Part shown: piece by piece, positions 15,935-24,201 of the stretch
How the letters are laid out: each line of letters opens with the position of its first letter
Numbering within the stretch: the stretch's first letter is position 1
Assembly: GCA_018821925.1 (NCBI GenBank)
Contig: JAHJLF010000075.1
Coordinates: 25,781-89,780 of the forward strand
Direction of reading: 5' to 3'
Origin: Candidatus Edwardsbacteria bacterium
GTDB taxonomy: Bacteria > Edwardsbacteria > AC1 > EtOH8
Length of the DNA: 64,000 nt
Made by a program: the position numbers and the translations under genes
The notes under the pieces: model-generated
Seen by the model: the letters and a program-made list of their open reading frames with translations, nothing else
Databases searched by the model: none
What the model was told of the DNA's origin: nothing

Positions 15935-17190
15935 ATAATCCGCCCGATTATCTTGGCCGCTTTTTCCGATGCCCCCCGCTTCTCCTCCACCATCTTCATG
16001 GCTTGGCCCCCAATATGGCTGATCGATTCCCTGTCGGATGATAATTTTTCAAGGGTCCCTCTCAACTCCCCGGCATCGGAGACCTGCAGGGCCCCTTGGG
16101 AAGCCAGCAAGCTTTGGGCGCTCTCCCGGGCGTTGGACATATGGGGTCCGAAGATGACCGGCAGGCCCAGGGCCGCCGGTTCCAGCGGATTGTGTCCGCC
16201 CACCGGCACCAGGCTGCCGCCCACCAGGGCGATATCGCCGGCCGCATAGGCATCTATCAATTCGCCCATGCTGTCCAACAGCAGGACAGCCTTTGCCCCT
16301 TCCGACCTGCCACGTTTGCTACGTTGGGAAAACGGAATATTTTTATTGGACAGGATCAGCTCCACCGTTGAAAATCTTTCCGGATGCCGGGGGGCTATTA
16401 TCAGTTTCATCCTGTCGGACAGCCCGGCCCAGGCGTTCAGGATGATCTCCTCCTCGCCCTCCCGGGTGCTTCCCGCCACTAATATCAAGTCCTCCGGTGA
16501 AAATCCGAGATCTGCCCTGAGTTTCATTTTTTGTTCCCGGCTGACCGGCCGCCTGATGGTATCGTACTTGATGTTCCCGGCATTGATTATTTTCCTAAGG
16601 TCGACCCCCAATGACTTATATCTTTCCGCATCCTCCGGGCTCTGGCAGGCAATACATTCCACCCGGTTCAGCAGGGGTCGGAACAGGAATCCGAAGAAAC
16701 GGTACCAGGGCAGAGACCGGTCCGACAGCCGGGCATTGACGATGAATACCGGTATACTTCGGGCATAACAAAGCCACATCAGGTTGGGCCACAGTTCGGT
16801 CTCCATCAGCACCAGGGCCGAGGGTTTTATCCTGCCCAGCGACAGGGCGATCGAAAACAGAAAATCCAACGGCAGGAAGAACGTGACCGATCCCCGGTTG
16901 ATCCTGGCCGCCCGGTCCTGCCCGGTCTGGGTCATGGTGGAGATGGCCGTTTTATATCCCGAAGCCTCTTTTTGCAAGGCTTCGATCAGGGGCGGGATCA
17001 GGGCCGCCTCGCCCATGGAGGCGGCATGAAGCCAGAGGGGGTTCCCCCGCATTTTGGGAACCAGCCCGCACCTCTGGCGCCACTTTTTATTGCCGGAAAA
17101 TATGCAGGCCAACAACAAATATGGCCAACCCAGAAGGAAGGCCATCGTTAAAACGATATTATATAAAATAAGCCCTATCAAAAGATCCAT
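15931..17190 (-). CDS. waaA: 3-deoxy-D-manno-octulosonic acid transferase WaaA
   Basis: 419 residues. Transfers Kdo to lipid IVA at the inner membrane. An N-terminal hydrophobic anchor (LIGLILYNIVLTMAFLLGWPY) precedes the GT-B fold. Motifs: LWLHAASMGEAALIPPLIEAL, LVLMETELWPNLMW, LVAGSTREGEEEIILNAW, IIAPRHPERF and GGSLVPVGGHNPLEPAALG. It begins on the last base of hldE and overlaps lpxK by 4 bases, so the heptose/Kdo/lipid A genes are translationally coupled. Confidence 0.95.
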   Translation of the reverse strand: MDLLIGLILYNIVLTMAFLLGWPYLLLACIFSGNKKWRQRCGLVPKMRGNPLWLHAASMGEAALIPPLIEALQKEASGYKTAISTMTQTGQDRAARINRGSVTFFLPLDFLFSIALSLGRIKPSALVLMETELWPNLMWLCYARSIPVFIVNARLSDRSLPWYRFFGFLFRPLLNRVECIACQSPEDAERYKSLGVDLRKIINAGNIKYDTIRRPVSREQKMKLRADLGFSPEDLILVAGSTREGEEEIILNAWAGLSDRMKLIIAPRHPERFSTVELILSNKNIPFSQRSKRGRSEGAKAVLLLDSMGELIDAYAAGDIALVGGSLVPVGGHNPLEPAALGLPVIFGPHMSNARESAQSLLASQGALQVSDAGELRGTLEKLSSDRESISHIGGQAMKMVEEKRGASEKAAKIIGRII

Positions 17191-18182
17191 TACCAGCTTT
17201 CCAACGCCTCCTTCAGTTCGTTCACCGAGACCGCGGCCACCCCGAATTTGGAAACCTCCACCCCGGCCGCATGGTTGGCCAGAACAGCCGCCTCCAGGAA
17301 ACTGGCCCCGGCCGCCAGGGCCAGGGTCAGCACAGCGATTACCGTGTCCCCGGCCCCGGAGACGTCGTAGACCTCTCGGGCCATGGTGGGGATGTGTTCG
17401 CTTTTATTTTCGCTGGTTATCAGATACATGCCCCGGTCGCCGGCGGTGATCAGCACCGCCTTGGTCTTAAGCTTAGCCATCAGCATTTTACCGGCCTTCA
17501 GCATGTCCTGTGGCCCGGCGATCTTCATCCCCAGTGCCCGCTCGGTCTCCAGCACATTTGGCTTGAACAGGGTCACGCCATGGAAATCCAGGAAATGGTT
17601 GAACTTGGGGTCCACCGTAACAATCTTCTTATGCTTGCGGCACAGATCCAGGGCGGCTTTGAGCACTCTGTCGGTTATCAGCCCCTTGTTGTAATCCTCT
17701 ATCAGCACCGCATCGGCAGCAGGAATCAGCTTTTTCAGCCGGGCGATGACCTTGGCCTCCGAGGCCGGCGAGAGGTCCTGCCGGTGCTCCCGGTCCACTC
17801 TCACCACCTGCTGGTGATGGGCCACGATCCTGGTCTTGATGGTGGTGTGGCGCTGGGGATCCTCCACCAGCCCGTTCTTGGATATTTTCCGTTTCTGGAA
17901 TTCTTTTAAGATGGTCTGGCGGGGACGGTCCCGGCCAACCACCCCCACCGGAACCACCTTGGCCCCCAGGCTGGCGATGTTCCAGGCCACGTTGGCTGCG
18001 CCGCCCAGCAAATATTTCTCCTCACTGACCTCCACCACCGGCACCGGGGCCTCCGGAGAAATCCGGCTGACCTGGCCGAACAGGTACTCGTCCAGCATCA
18101 GGTCGCCCAGCACCAGGATGGTCTTTTGGCGGAAACTGTTGATCAGGATATCGGATCGTTTTTTGTCTATTTTATACTGCAT
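17190..18182 (-). CDS. hldE: D-glycero-beta-D-manno-heptose-7-phosphate kinase (HldE kinase domain)
   Basis: 330 residues, matching only the kinase half of HldE/RfaE; the cytidylyltransferase half is absent and would have to be encoded elsewhere. PfkB-family marks are clear: VLGDLMLDEYLFGQVSRISPEAPVPVVEV near the N-terminus, GGAANVAWNIASLGA, VDPK, and the C-terminal VSGAGDTVIAVLTLALAAGAS anion-hole/catalytic Asp motif. It makes heptose 1,7-bisphosphate for the LPS core. First gene of the coupled operon with waaA, lpxK and nadA, behind a promoter at 18227-18255. Confidence 0.92.
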   Translation of the reverse strand: MQYKIDKKRSDILINSFRQKTILVLGDLMLDEYLFGQVSRISPEAPVPVVEVSEEKYLLGGAANVAWNIASLGAKVVPVGVVGRDRPRQTILKEFQKRKISKNGLVEDPQRHTTIKTRIVAHHQQVVRVDREHRQDLSPASEAKVIARLKKLIPAADAVLIEDYNKGLITDRVLKAALDLCRKHKKIVTVDPKFNHFLDFHGVTLFKPNVLETERALGMKIAGPQDMLKAGKMLMAKLKTKAVLITAGDRGMYLITSENKSEHIPTMAREVYDVSGAGDTVIAVLTLALAAGASFLEAAVLANHAAGVEVSKFGVAAVSVNELKEALESW

Positions 18183-18226
18183 AATAAGGTGTTATTGGTG
18201 GCTGATTTTTAACTGGCAGGAGTTAT

Positions 18227-18255
18227 ATCTTAAAACACTTGGCGGATAATGTCAA
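18227..18255 (-). promoter_or_regulatory. Promoter of the hldE-waaA-lpxK-nadA operon
   Basis: Minus strand: TTGACA (18255-18250), 17-base spacer, TAAGAT (18232-18227). The leader of about 40 bases has no obvious Shine-Dalgarno before the ATG at 18182. Confidence 0.5.
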
Positions 18256-18280
18256 TGATAATTTTGCCCTTGCTTTTCAC

Positions 18281-18593
18281 TTGCGCAAATGGTTGCGGTA
18301 TGTTATATTAATTGGTCAACAAAGCAGGCGGGATAGCCCTGTTTTGAGCAATGTGACTGTTAAGTCTACCACTGTTCGAGATGCCCGGTTGAAAACAACG
18401 CAATGTTATACCGTTGGAGTTGCTGGCAGAAATTGCCAGAACAATGTTTGCTCATTGCTGGGCCCAAAAGATGTCTTTTCAAACATCGCCGTTCTTTATC
18501 CACTGGTGGCACCTCAAACATTATCTAACCCAAAAAACCGGCATCTCAATCGTTGCCGGGCACGCAGACCTGCATCTCAAAACGCAAACTTAA
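18281..18593 (+). other. Gene-free divergent region with possible structured leader or small RNA
   Basis: A promoter-like TTGCGC (18281-18286), 17-base spacer, TATATT (18304-18309) points towards phoH. Downstream, AGCAATG (about 18342) can pair with CATTGCT (about 18453), closing about 110 bases that contain a perfect hairpin CTGGCA/TGCCAG near 18423. No convincing protein frame is seen: the only open frame has no ribosome site and odd composition. It may be a long phoH leader or a separate RNA. Confidence 0.3.
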
Positions 18594-19616
18594 ATGGAAG
18601 CCAATAATAGAAGCATGACCAGAGAAACATCCGAAATAACCGAGCGTATCTCCCTGGCGGGAATAGACGCTGCCAACCTATTGGGGGCCGGAGACGCCAA
18701 CCTGAAGCTGATCCAGCACTCCTTCAGATCCAGGCTTACCGCCCGGGGCGACGAGGTCATCATCAGGGGCCAGCCCCGGGAGCTGGAGATGCTCACCAGC
18801 CTGATCCTCCGTTTGCGGGAGAAGGTGGAATCAGGCGCGGCGCTGACTGAACGGGACATCGGCTACGCCATAGACGACCTCCGGCAGCAGCCGGCCGCCG
18901 GTTCCTCCCGGGAGAGGCCAGCCGGGCTCTCGGCCCTCAAGAAACTGATCAAAGCCAAATCGCCCGGCCAGGAAAGCTACCTGGAGGCCATGCAAAGCAG
19001 CGATCTGGTGATCGCCATCGGCCCGGCCGGAACCGGCAAGACCTACCTGGCGGTGGCCGCCGCGGTGGCGGCTTTAAATGAACGGCAGGTGGAGCGGGTG
19101 GTCCTGTGCCGGCCGGCGGTGGAGGCCGGGGAATCGCTGGGCTTCCTGCCGGGCGACCTCAAGGAGAAGATCGACCCCTACATGCGGCCGCTTTACGATG
19201 CCCTGTACGACATGATGTCTCCGGAGAAGGTTAACCGCTTTCTGGCCAACGATGTCATCGAGATCGTCCCCCTGGCCTACATGCGGGGACGGACCCTCAA
19301 TAATTCCTTCGTGATCCTGGACGAGGCCCAGAACGCCACCAAGACCCAGATGAAGATGTTTCTGACCCGGCTGGGCTTCAATTCCCGGGCCGTCATAACC
19401 GGGGACATCACCCAGATAGACCTGGCCCGCGACGACAGCTCCGGGCTGATCGAAGCCCGCAACATCCTGCAGGAGGTGGAGGGCATCTGTTTCGTGGCCT
19501 TGGGGGAGCGGGATGTGGTGCGGCACCACCTGGTGCAGCGCATCATCCAGGCCTACCAGAACCATTCCGGCAACGGGCAAACGGACACCGGAGCCGAAGG
19601 AGGCCCGGCCGACTGA
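18594..19616 (+). CDS. phoH: PhoH-like ATPase (YbeZ family)
   Basis: 340 residues. An N-terminal KH-like region (about 20-95: [27 protein letters not shown]) precedes the P-loop ATPase: Walker [17 protein letters not shown] and Walker [24 protein letters not shown], then [10 protein letters not shown]. The YbeZ group works with YbeY in rRNA and ribosome quality control, and ybeY is two genes downstream. An ATG at 18615 (seven codons in) is an alternative start; neither has a clear ribosome site. The gene is closely followed by pgpH. Confidence 0.92.
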   Translation: MEANNRSMTRETSEITERISLAGIDAANLLGAGDANLKLIQHSFRSRLTARGDEVIIRGQPRELEMLTSLILRLREKVESGAALTERDIGYAIDDLRQQPAAGSSRERPAGLSALKKLIKAKSPGQESYLEAMQSSDLVIAIGPAGTGKTYLAVAAAVAALNERQVERVVLCRPAVEAGESLGFLPGDLKEKIDPYMRPLYDALYDMMSPEKVNRFLANDVIEIVPLAYMRGRTLNNSFVILDEAQNATKTQMKMFLTRLGFNSRAVITGDITQIDLARDDSSGLIEARNILQEVEGICFVALGERDVVRHHLVQRIIQAYQNHSGNGQTDTGAEGGPAD

Positions 19617-19622
19617 CCGATT

Positions 19623-21866
19623 ATGAAAATATCTCTGAAAAATATATTATCTCTGGCCAGGAACTTGTGGCCGCTGCACCCCCAATCCAGGAAGTTCCAG
19701 ATCTACTGGATAAAGAGGGTGGCCCTGGCGGGCGTCCTTCTGCTGATAATAGCCAATCTTTTCTCCCCGGCCCGCAACGACGATATAAAACTCAAGATCG
19801 GCTCGGCCTCCCCGCGGGACATCCACGCCCCGTTCGATTTCCCGCTGGTCAAGGACCCGGCCCTGCTGAAGGCCCAGCAGGACAGCGCTGCTTCCCAAGT
19901 GCTGGCCATCGTCTACCGCAACCCGGAGTTCGACAGGAAGCTGTACAGCGATGTGGAGCTTTTCCTGATCAAGCTTTTCAACCTCCGCCAGGAGGATGAG
20001 TATCTCGCCAACCAGGTAAAAGTCATTCAGTCCTGGAAACTGAACCTGAGCCGCAGTACCACCGATCTGCTGCTGACCGTGCCCGGCCTGTACTCCTTTC
20101 AGCAGGGACTAAAGGACATAGTCCACTCCCTGCTGGAGCCAGGGGTGCTTCCCTTAAGCGACAGCCAGGCCAAAATGCTGGGATCCGAAGTGGTGCTGCG
20201 GCAGGGGCAGGATCTAAAACGTATTCCCTCCTCCCAGTTGTTTACCATGGAATCCCTGCCATTGATGATAAAGGTCAAAAGCCAGGCGGCCTTCCCCAAT
20301 TCCGAGCCAATGGCCAAGGCCCTGGCTGAGGTGGCTTCAAAATTACTGGAGCCCAACCTGGCGGTGGACACCAGCGAGGTGGGATCGGCCCGGGCCCGGG
20401 CCCGGGAGTCGGTCTCCAAATACACCGGCCAGGTGGCCAAAGGCGAGAAGATCGTTTCCGCCTACCAGAAGGTGGACCAGCCAACGGCCCAGAAGCTCAA
20501 TTCGCTGCAGCTCAAGCTGGAAGAGATCACTATCGTCACCCGGCGCAGCGGCTGGAATTATGTGCTGACCCTGCTTTCCCGGCTGCTGGCCCTGGGCTTC
20601 TTTCTGGGCATCCTGACCTTTTATCTGATCCGGTTCCGCCCGGAGGTTTTCCGCAACTTTCACTCGCTGCTGATCCTGGCCACCATCATCCTGCTCAGCG
20701 TGCTGTCCGGCTGGCTGGTGCTGTCCCGCCCCGATTTCCCCCCCTACCTGCTCCCGGCGGCCCTGGGCCCGATACTGACCAGCCTGATGTTCGATATCCC
20801 GCTGGGGGCGGTGATGGCCGTTACCGCCAGCCTGCTGTTCGGGGTGGTCACCGAACTGAGCCTGCCCATCACGGTGGTGGCCCTGGCCTCGGGCTCGGTG
20901 GCCTCCTTCCTGGTCAAGGGCCTGCGCAGCCGATTCCAGTTCATCATCACCAGCTTCTTCGCCATCACCCTGGCCAGCGGCCTGGCCATCGCCGCCATGG
21001 AATACCTGAAGCTGTCCACCTTTCAGCAGATCCAGCACTCCCTGCTGATGGCCCCGGCCAGCGCCTTCCTGTCGATAGTGTTGACCCTGCTGCTGCTGCC
21101 GGTGCTGGAGGCGGTCTTCAACACCACCACCGATTACAGCCTGTTGGAGATGGCCGATCCCGACCAGCCCCTTTTAAAGCGTCTGTCCATCGAGGCCACC
21201 GGCACCTTCCAGCACAGCCTGCTGGTGGGCAACCTGGCCGAGGTGGGGGCCAAGGCCATCGGGGCCAACAGCCTTCAGGCCCGGATCATGGGCTATTATC
21301 ACGATATCGGAAAACTGGCCAAGCCGGACTATTTCATAGAGAACCAGGCCGGAGTCGTCAACCGCCACGACAGCCTGGCCCCCAAGATGAGCTTTCTGGT
21401 GGTGGCCGCCCATGTCAAGGAGGGGCTGGAACTGGCCAAGAAGCACCGTCTGCCCCAGATCATCAAGGATGCCATCGCCCAGCACCACGGCACTACTCTG
21501 TCCAAATATTTCTATCACAAGGCTAATCTTTCCTCCGAGGGCAAATTGCTGGAAGGGGATTTCCGCTATCCCGGGCCCAAGCCCCAGTCTAAGGAGATCG
21601 GCCTGGTGATGCTGGCCGACGTGGTGGAGGCCTCGGTCAGGTCTTTGAAGGACCGTGATCCCAAGCGGGTCCGCCGGATGGTCAAGGCCACCATTGCCGA
21701 CAAGGCCAACGAGCTGGAGCTGGACGAGTCCAACCTGACCCTCCACGACCTGCACATGGCCGGCGAGGCTTTCCTGCCGGTGCTGCTGGCCCTGTTCCAT
21801 CCCCGGATAGAATACCCCGAGGCCAAGAACGGCGGAGAATCCAAGAATAATCACCCCCAGGGTTAA
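19623..21866 (+). CDS. 7TM-HD phosphohydrolase, PgpH/YqfF family
   Basis: 747 residues. One N-terminal membrane span (about 30-50), an extracytoplasmic region to about residue 300, then seven spans (about 310-500) and a cytoplasmic HD domain with HSLLVGNLAEVGAKAIGA, MGYYHDIGKLAKPDYFIENQ and AQHHGTT. In Listeria the homologue hydrolyses cyclic di-AMP. No diadenylate cyclase gene is in the window, so the substrate is inferred from the family. It lies 6 bases after phoH and 27 bases before ybeY, the usual gene order of this cluster. Confidence 0.92.
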   Translation: MKISLKNILSLARNLWPLHPQSRKFQIYWIKRVALAGVLLLIIANLFSPARNDDIKLKIGSASPRDIHAPFDFPLVKDPALLKAQQDSAASQVLAIVYRNPEFDRKLYSDVELFLIKLFNLRQEDEYLANQVKVIQSWKLNLSRSTTDLLLTVPGLYSFQQGLKDIVHSLLEPGVLPLSDSQAKMLGSEVVLRQGQDLKRIPSSQLFTMESLPLMIKVKSQAAFPNSEPMAKALAEVASKLLEPNLAVDTSEVGSARARARESVSKYTGQVAKGEKIVSAYQKVDQPTAQKLNSLQLKLEEITIVTRRSGWNYVLTLLSRLLALGFFLGILTFYLIRFRPEVFRNFHSLLILATIILLSVLSGWLVLSRPDFPPYLLPAALGPILTSLMFDIPLGAVMAVTASLLFGVVTELSLPITVVALASGSVASFLVKGLRSRFQFIITSFFAITLASGLAIAAMEYLKLSTFQQIQHSLLMAPASAFLSIVLTLLLLPVLEAVFNTTTDYSLLEMADPDQPLLKRLSIEATGTFQHSLLVGNLAEVGAKAIGANSLQARIMGYYHDIGKLAKPDYFIENQAGVVNRHDSLAPKMSFLVVAAHVKEGLELAKKHRLPQIIKDAIAQHHGTTLSKYFYHKANLSSEGKLLEGDFRYPGPKPQSKEIGLVMLADVVEASVRSLKDRDPKRVRRMVKATIADKANELELDESNLTLHDLHMAGEAFLPVLLALFHPRIEYPEAKNGGESKNNHPQG

Positions 21867-21893
21867 CTAGATAAATTTAACTTGCCGGTTGCC

Positions 21894-22322
21894 ATGATGA
21901 CCGTTTTCATCGAATGCCTGGACAACTCATCCCCTATCAAGGAAGCCGGATTGAAACGCTGCATCTGCCGGATCCTGGAGGCCGAGGGCTATGCCGATTA
22001 CGACCTGACATTGATCCTGGCCGACAGCGCCTGTCTGCGGCGGCTCAATAAAAAATACCGCAATATTGACAAGGTCACCGACGTCATCTCCTTCGCCATG
22101 CTGGAGGGGAACGCCCCGCCGGTGGCCGACGCCAACTTGGGGGACATCTACATCTCCCTGCCCCGCACCAGGAGACAGGCCCGGGAATACCGGGTCAGCT
22201 TCGAGGAGGAGCTTAAAAGACTGATGATCCACGGTCTGCTGCACCTTTTGGGTTATGATCACATCAAGCCCGGCCAGGCGGTAAGGATGCGCAAGAAAGA
22301 AGCGATCTATATTGGTTATTAG
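21894..22322 (+). CDS. ybeY: Endoribonuclease / rRNA maturation factor YbeY
   Basis: 142 residues. The zinc-binding motif HGLLHLLGYDH (three His) lies at about residues 112-122, preceded by the family motif LNKKYRNIDKVTDVISFAM and GDIYISL. It matures the 3' end of 16S rRNA and takes part in ribosome quality control. I start at the first of two adjacent ATGs (21894) rather than an upstream TTG. Operon: phoH-pgpH-ybeY-corC, a widely conserved neighbourhood. Confidence 0.92.
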   Translation: MMTVFIECLDNSSPIKEAGLKRCICRILEAEGYADYDLTLILADSACLRRLNKKYRNIDKVTDVISFAMLEGNAPPVADANLGDIYISLPRTRRQAREYRVSFEEELKRLMIHGLLHLLGYDHIKPGQAVRMRKKEAIYIGY

Positions 22323-22383
22323 GTGCTGGTTATTTGATCTCAAAAAACTAAAGAAGCTTGGTGTCTTAGTGACTTAAAAGCAG

Positions 22384-22412
22384 CCTGGATTCCCTATTTC
22401 TCGGGAATGACA
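22384..22412. repeat. Dispersed CCTGGATTCCC hairpin repeat
   Basis: CCTGGATTCCCTATTTC and TCGGGAATGACA, arms GATTCCC/GGGAATG. It sits between ybeY and the CorC-like gene and falls inside a spurious upstream extension of that frame. Confidence 0.7.
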
Positions 22413-22544
22413 ATTATTATTGTGGATTGCTTCATTTGCCAAGCAGAGATGTATTTTCGCAATGACATTCAGACCAAATCAAAAAATCAAAACGCCTCAT
22501 TATCCTCGCGACAAAAAATTCAACTTAACACAAGGAGTCCTTTT

Positions 22545-23891
22545 TTGGATAGCAATCTATGGTTTGAGGTCCTTTTCATCGCCCTGCTTATTATGCTCAA
22601 CGGCTTTTTCGCCGCCGCCGAGATCGCCCTGATCTCCGTCCGCAAGTCCCGCCTCAAGGAGCTGGCCCAGAACGGCAGCCGCAAGGCCGGCATCATCCTG
22701 AACATTCTGGAGGATCCCTCCCGCCTGTTCGCCACCATCCAGATCGGCGTCACCTTCGTGGGCTTTCTGGCCGCCGCCATCGCCGCGGTCAGCACCTACA
22801 AAATACTGGCCGAATGGATATCCCGCCTCCCCATCTGGTTCATCAGTTCCAACAGCCAGCCCATCGCCGTGGCCCTGGTGACGGTGATCATCTCCCTGGT
22901 GACTTTGATCTTCGGAGAGCTGGCCCCCAAGAACATCGCCCTCAAACATGCCGAGCCCATCGCCCTTTTTGTGGCCGACCCGCTGAATTTTATGGCCAAG
23001 GCCGCCAAGCCCCTGATCTGGCTGCTGGCCAAATCCAGCGACCTGGTGCTGTCGGTCTTCGGTATCAAGAAGGTTCAGAACAACCAGCTGGTGACCGAGG
23101 ACGAGATCCGGTCCCTGCTGCGGGCCGGGCACGAGCAGGGCCTGCTGGACCGCTCCGAGACCGAGATGATCCACGGCATCTTCGAGCTGGGCGAGACCAC
23201 CGCCAGGGAGATCATGGTGCCCCGGATAGACATGGTCAGCGCCGAGGACAACCTGACCCTGGGAAAGGCTTTGCGCCTGATGGACCAGTCCGGACACTCC
23301 CGGATCCCGGTGTTCCACGACACGGTGGACAATATAGTGGGCTTCGTCCACGACGAGGACGTCAACCGGGCGCTGAAGAACAAGGAGCGCTCCGCCCCCA
23401 TCACCGACATCATCCGGCCGGCTCATTTCGTGCCCGACTCCAAAAAATTAGACAGCCTGCTGGAGGATTTCAAGGCCTGGAAGACCCACGGCGCCATCGT
23501 GGTGGACGAGTACGGAGGCACCGCCGGGATGGTGACCCTGGACGATGTGCTGGAAGAGATCGTGGGCGATATCCGGGACGAGTTCGACACCGAGGTGCCG
23601 CACTACAAGAGAATAGACGACCGCACCTGCCGGATAGACGCCCGGATGGACATCGAGGAATTGAACGAGGCCCTGGGCACCAGCTTCCCCACCGAGGGCT
23701 ACGAGACCTTCGGGGGGTTCATCTACGACATCGCCGGGAAGGTGCCCACGGTGGGCGATAAACTGCGCTGGCCGCTGGCCGACCCGACTTGGGAGTTCCT
23801 AGTGGAGAACGTCAGCCGGAGAAGGATAATCTCGGTGCGGACCAAACGGCTGGGAAAGGTGTCGGCCAAGGCAGTAGCATCTAAGGAATAA
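22545..23891 (+). CDS. CNNM/CorC/HlyC family transporter-like protein
   Basis: 448 residues from the proposed TTG start at 22545. Order: DUF21/CNNM membrane domain with four spans (about 5-170, AEIALISVRKSRLKELAQNGSR, FGELAPKNIALKHAEPIA), two CBS domains (about 190-330, REIMVPRIDMVSAEDN, HGAIVVDEYGGTAGMVTLDDVLEEIVGDI) and the C-terminal CorC/HlyC domain. The family is linked to Mg/Co efflux. The TTG is preferred because AAGGAG stands 8 bases ahead; the upstream in-frame extension covers a dispersed repeat. Usual neighbour of ybeY. Confidence 0.9.
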   Translation: MDSNLWFEVLFIALLIMLNGFFAAAEIALISVRKSRLKELAQNGSRKAGIILNILEDPSRLFATIQIGVTFVGFLAAAIAAVSTYKILAEWISRLPIWFISSNSQPIAVALVTVIISLVTLIFGELAPKNIALKHAEPIALFVADPLNFMAKAAKPLIWLLAKSSDLVLSVFGIKKVQNNQLVTEDEIRSLLRAGHEQGLLDRSETEMIHGIFELGETTAREIMVPRIDMVSAEDNLTLGKALRLMDQSGHSRIPVFHDTVDNIVGFVHDEDVNRALKNKERSAPITDIIRPAHFVPDSKKLDSLLEDFKAWKTHGAIVVDEYGGTAGMVTLDDVLEEIVGDIRDEFDTEVPHYKRIDDRTCRIDARMDIEELNEALGTSFPTEGYETFGGFIYDIAGKVPTVGDKLRWPLADPTWEFLVENVSRRRIISVRTKRLGKVSAKAVASKE

Positions 23892-23914
23892 CGGACCCCG
23901 ACCGCCCCCTTAAT

Positions 23915-23935
23915 CCCCCTCCCGCAAGGAGGGGG
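23915..23935. repeat. G/C-rich palindrome, CCCCCTCC family
   Basis: CCCCCTCC, CGCAA, GGAGGGGG after the CorC-like gene. It may act as a weak terminator, though no T-run follows. Confidence 0.5.
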
Positions 23936-23995
23936 AAAATGTCATCAGAGCCCGGCAAGCCGAACGGGTGACGGTAGTATAAAGAATCTGAGATT

Positions 23996-24082
23996 ATGAA
24001 AAAGAAAAACCAAATAGTGTTCATCCATGGCGGGACCACATTTAAGAGCCAAAAGGATTATCTGGGGTATCTTCTTCAGTAA
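23996..24082 (+). pseudogene. Truncated N-terminus of an alpha/beta-hydrolase-like protein
   Basis: A 28-codon frame from ATG 23996 reads MKKKNQIVFIHGGTTFKSQK and ends DYLGYLLQ before TAA. The IVFIHGG core is the first beta strand and oxyanion region of small serine hydrolases (RBBP9/YdeN-like). The rest of the enzyme is missing from the following 119 bases. I infer a truncated gene; a genuine 28-residue peptide is less likely. The rest of the 23892-24201 gap holds a palindrome and a CTGAG-type repeat scrap. Confidence 0.45.
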
Positions 24083-24201
24083 TGTGTATAAAATCCCGAA
24101 ATCCCAGGCATCATCGTTCTATGAGATAACAAACCCGACTGCCCGGACGATCATCACAAGGCTACGGGGGTGAAACTGGCCCACCCGGAAAGATAGATTC
24201 A

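Noticed and set aside
18239..18607. Open frame of 122 codons before phoH
   Set aside because: No ribosome site, odd composition, no similarity to known proteins; better explained as a leader or RNA region.
22407..22544. Longer N-terminus for the CorC-like protein
   Set aside because: Encoded by a dispersed repeat and AT-rich leader; the TTG at 22545 has a good ribosome site and starts right before the first membrane span.
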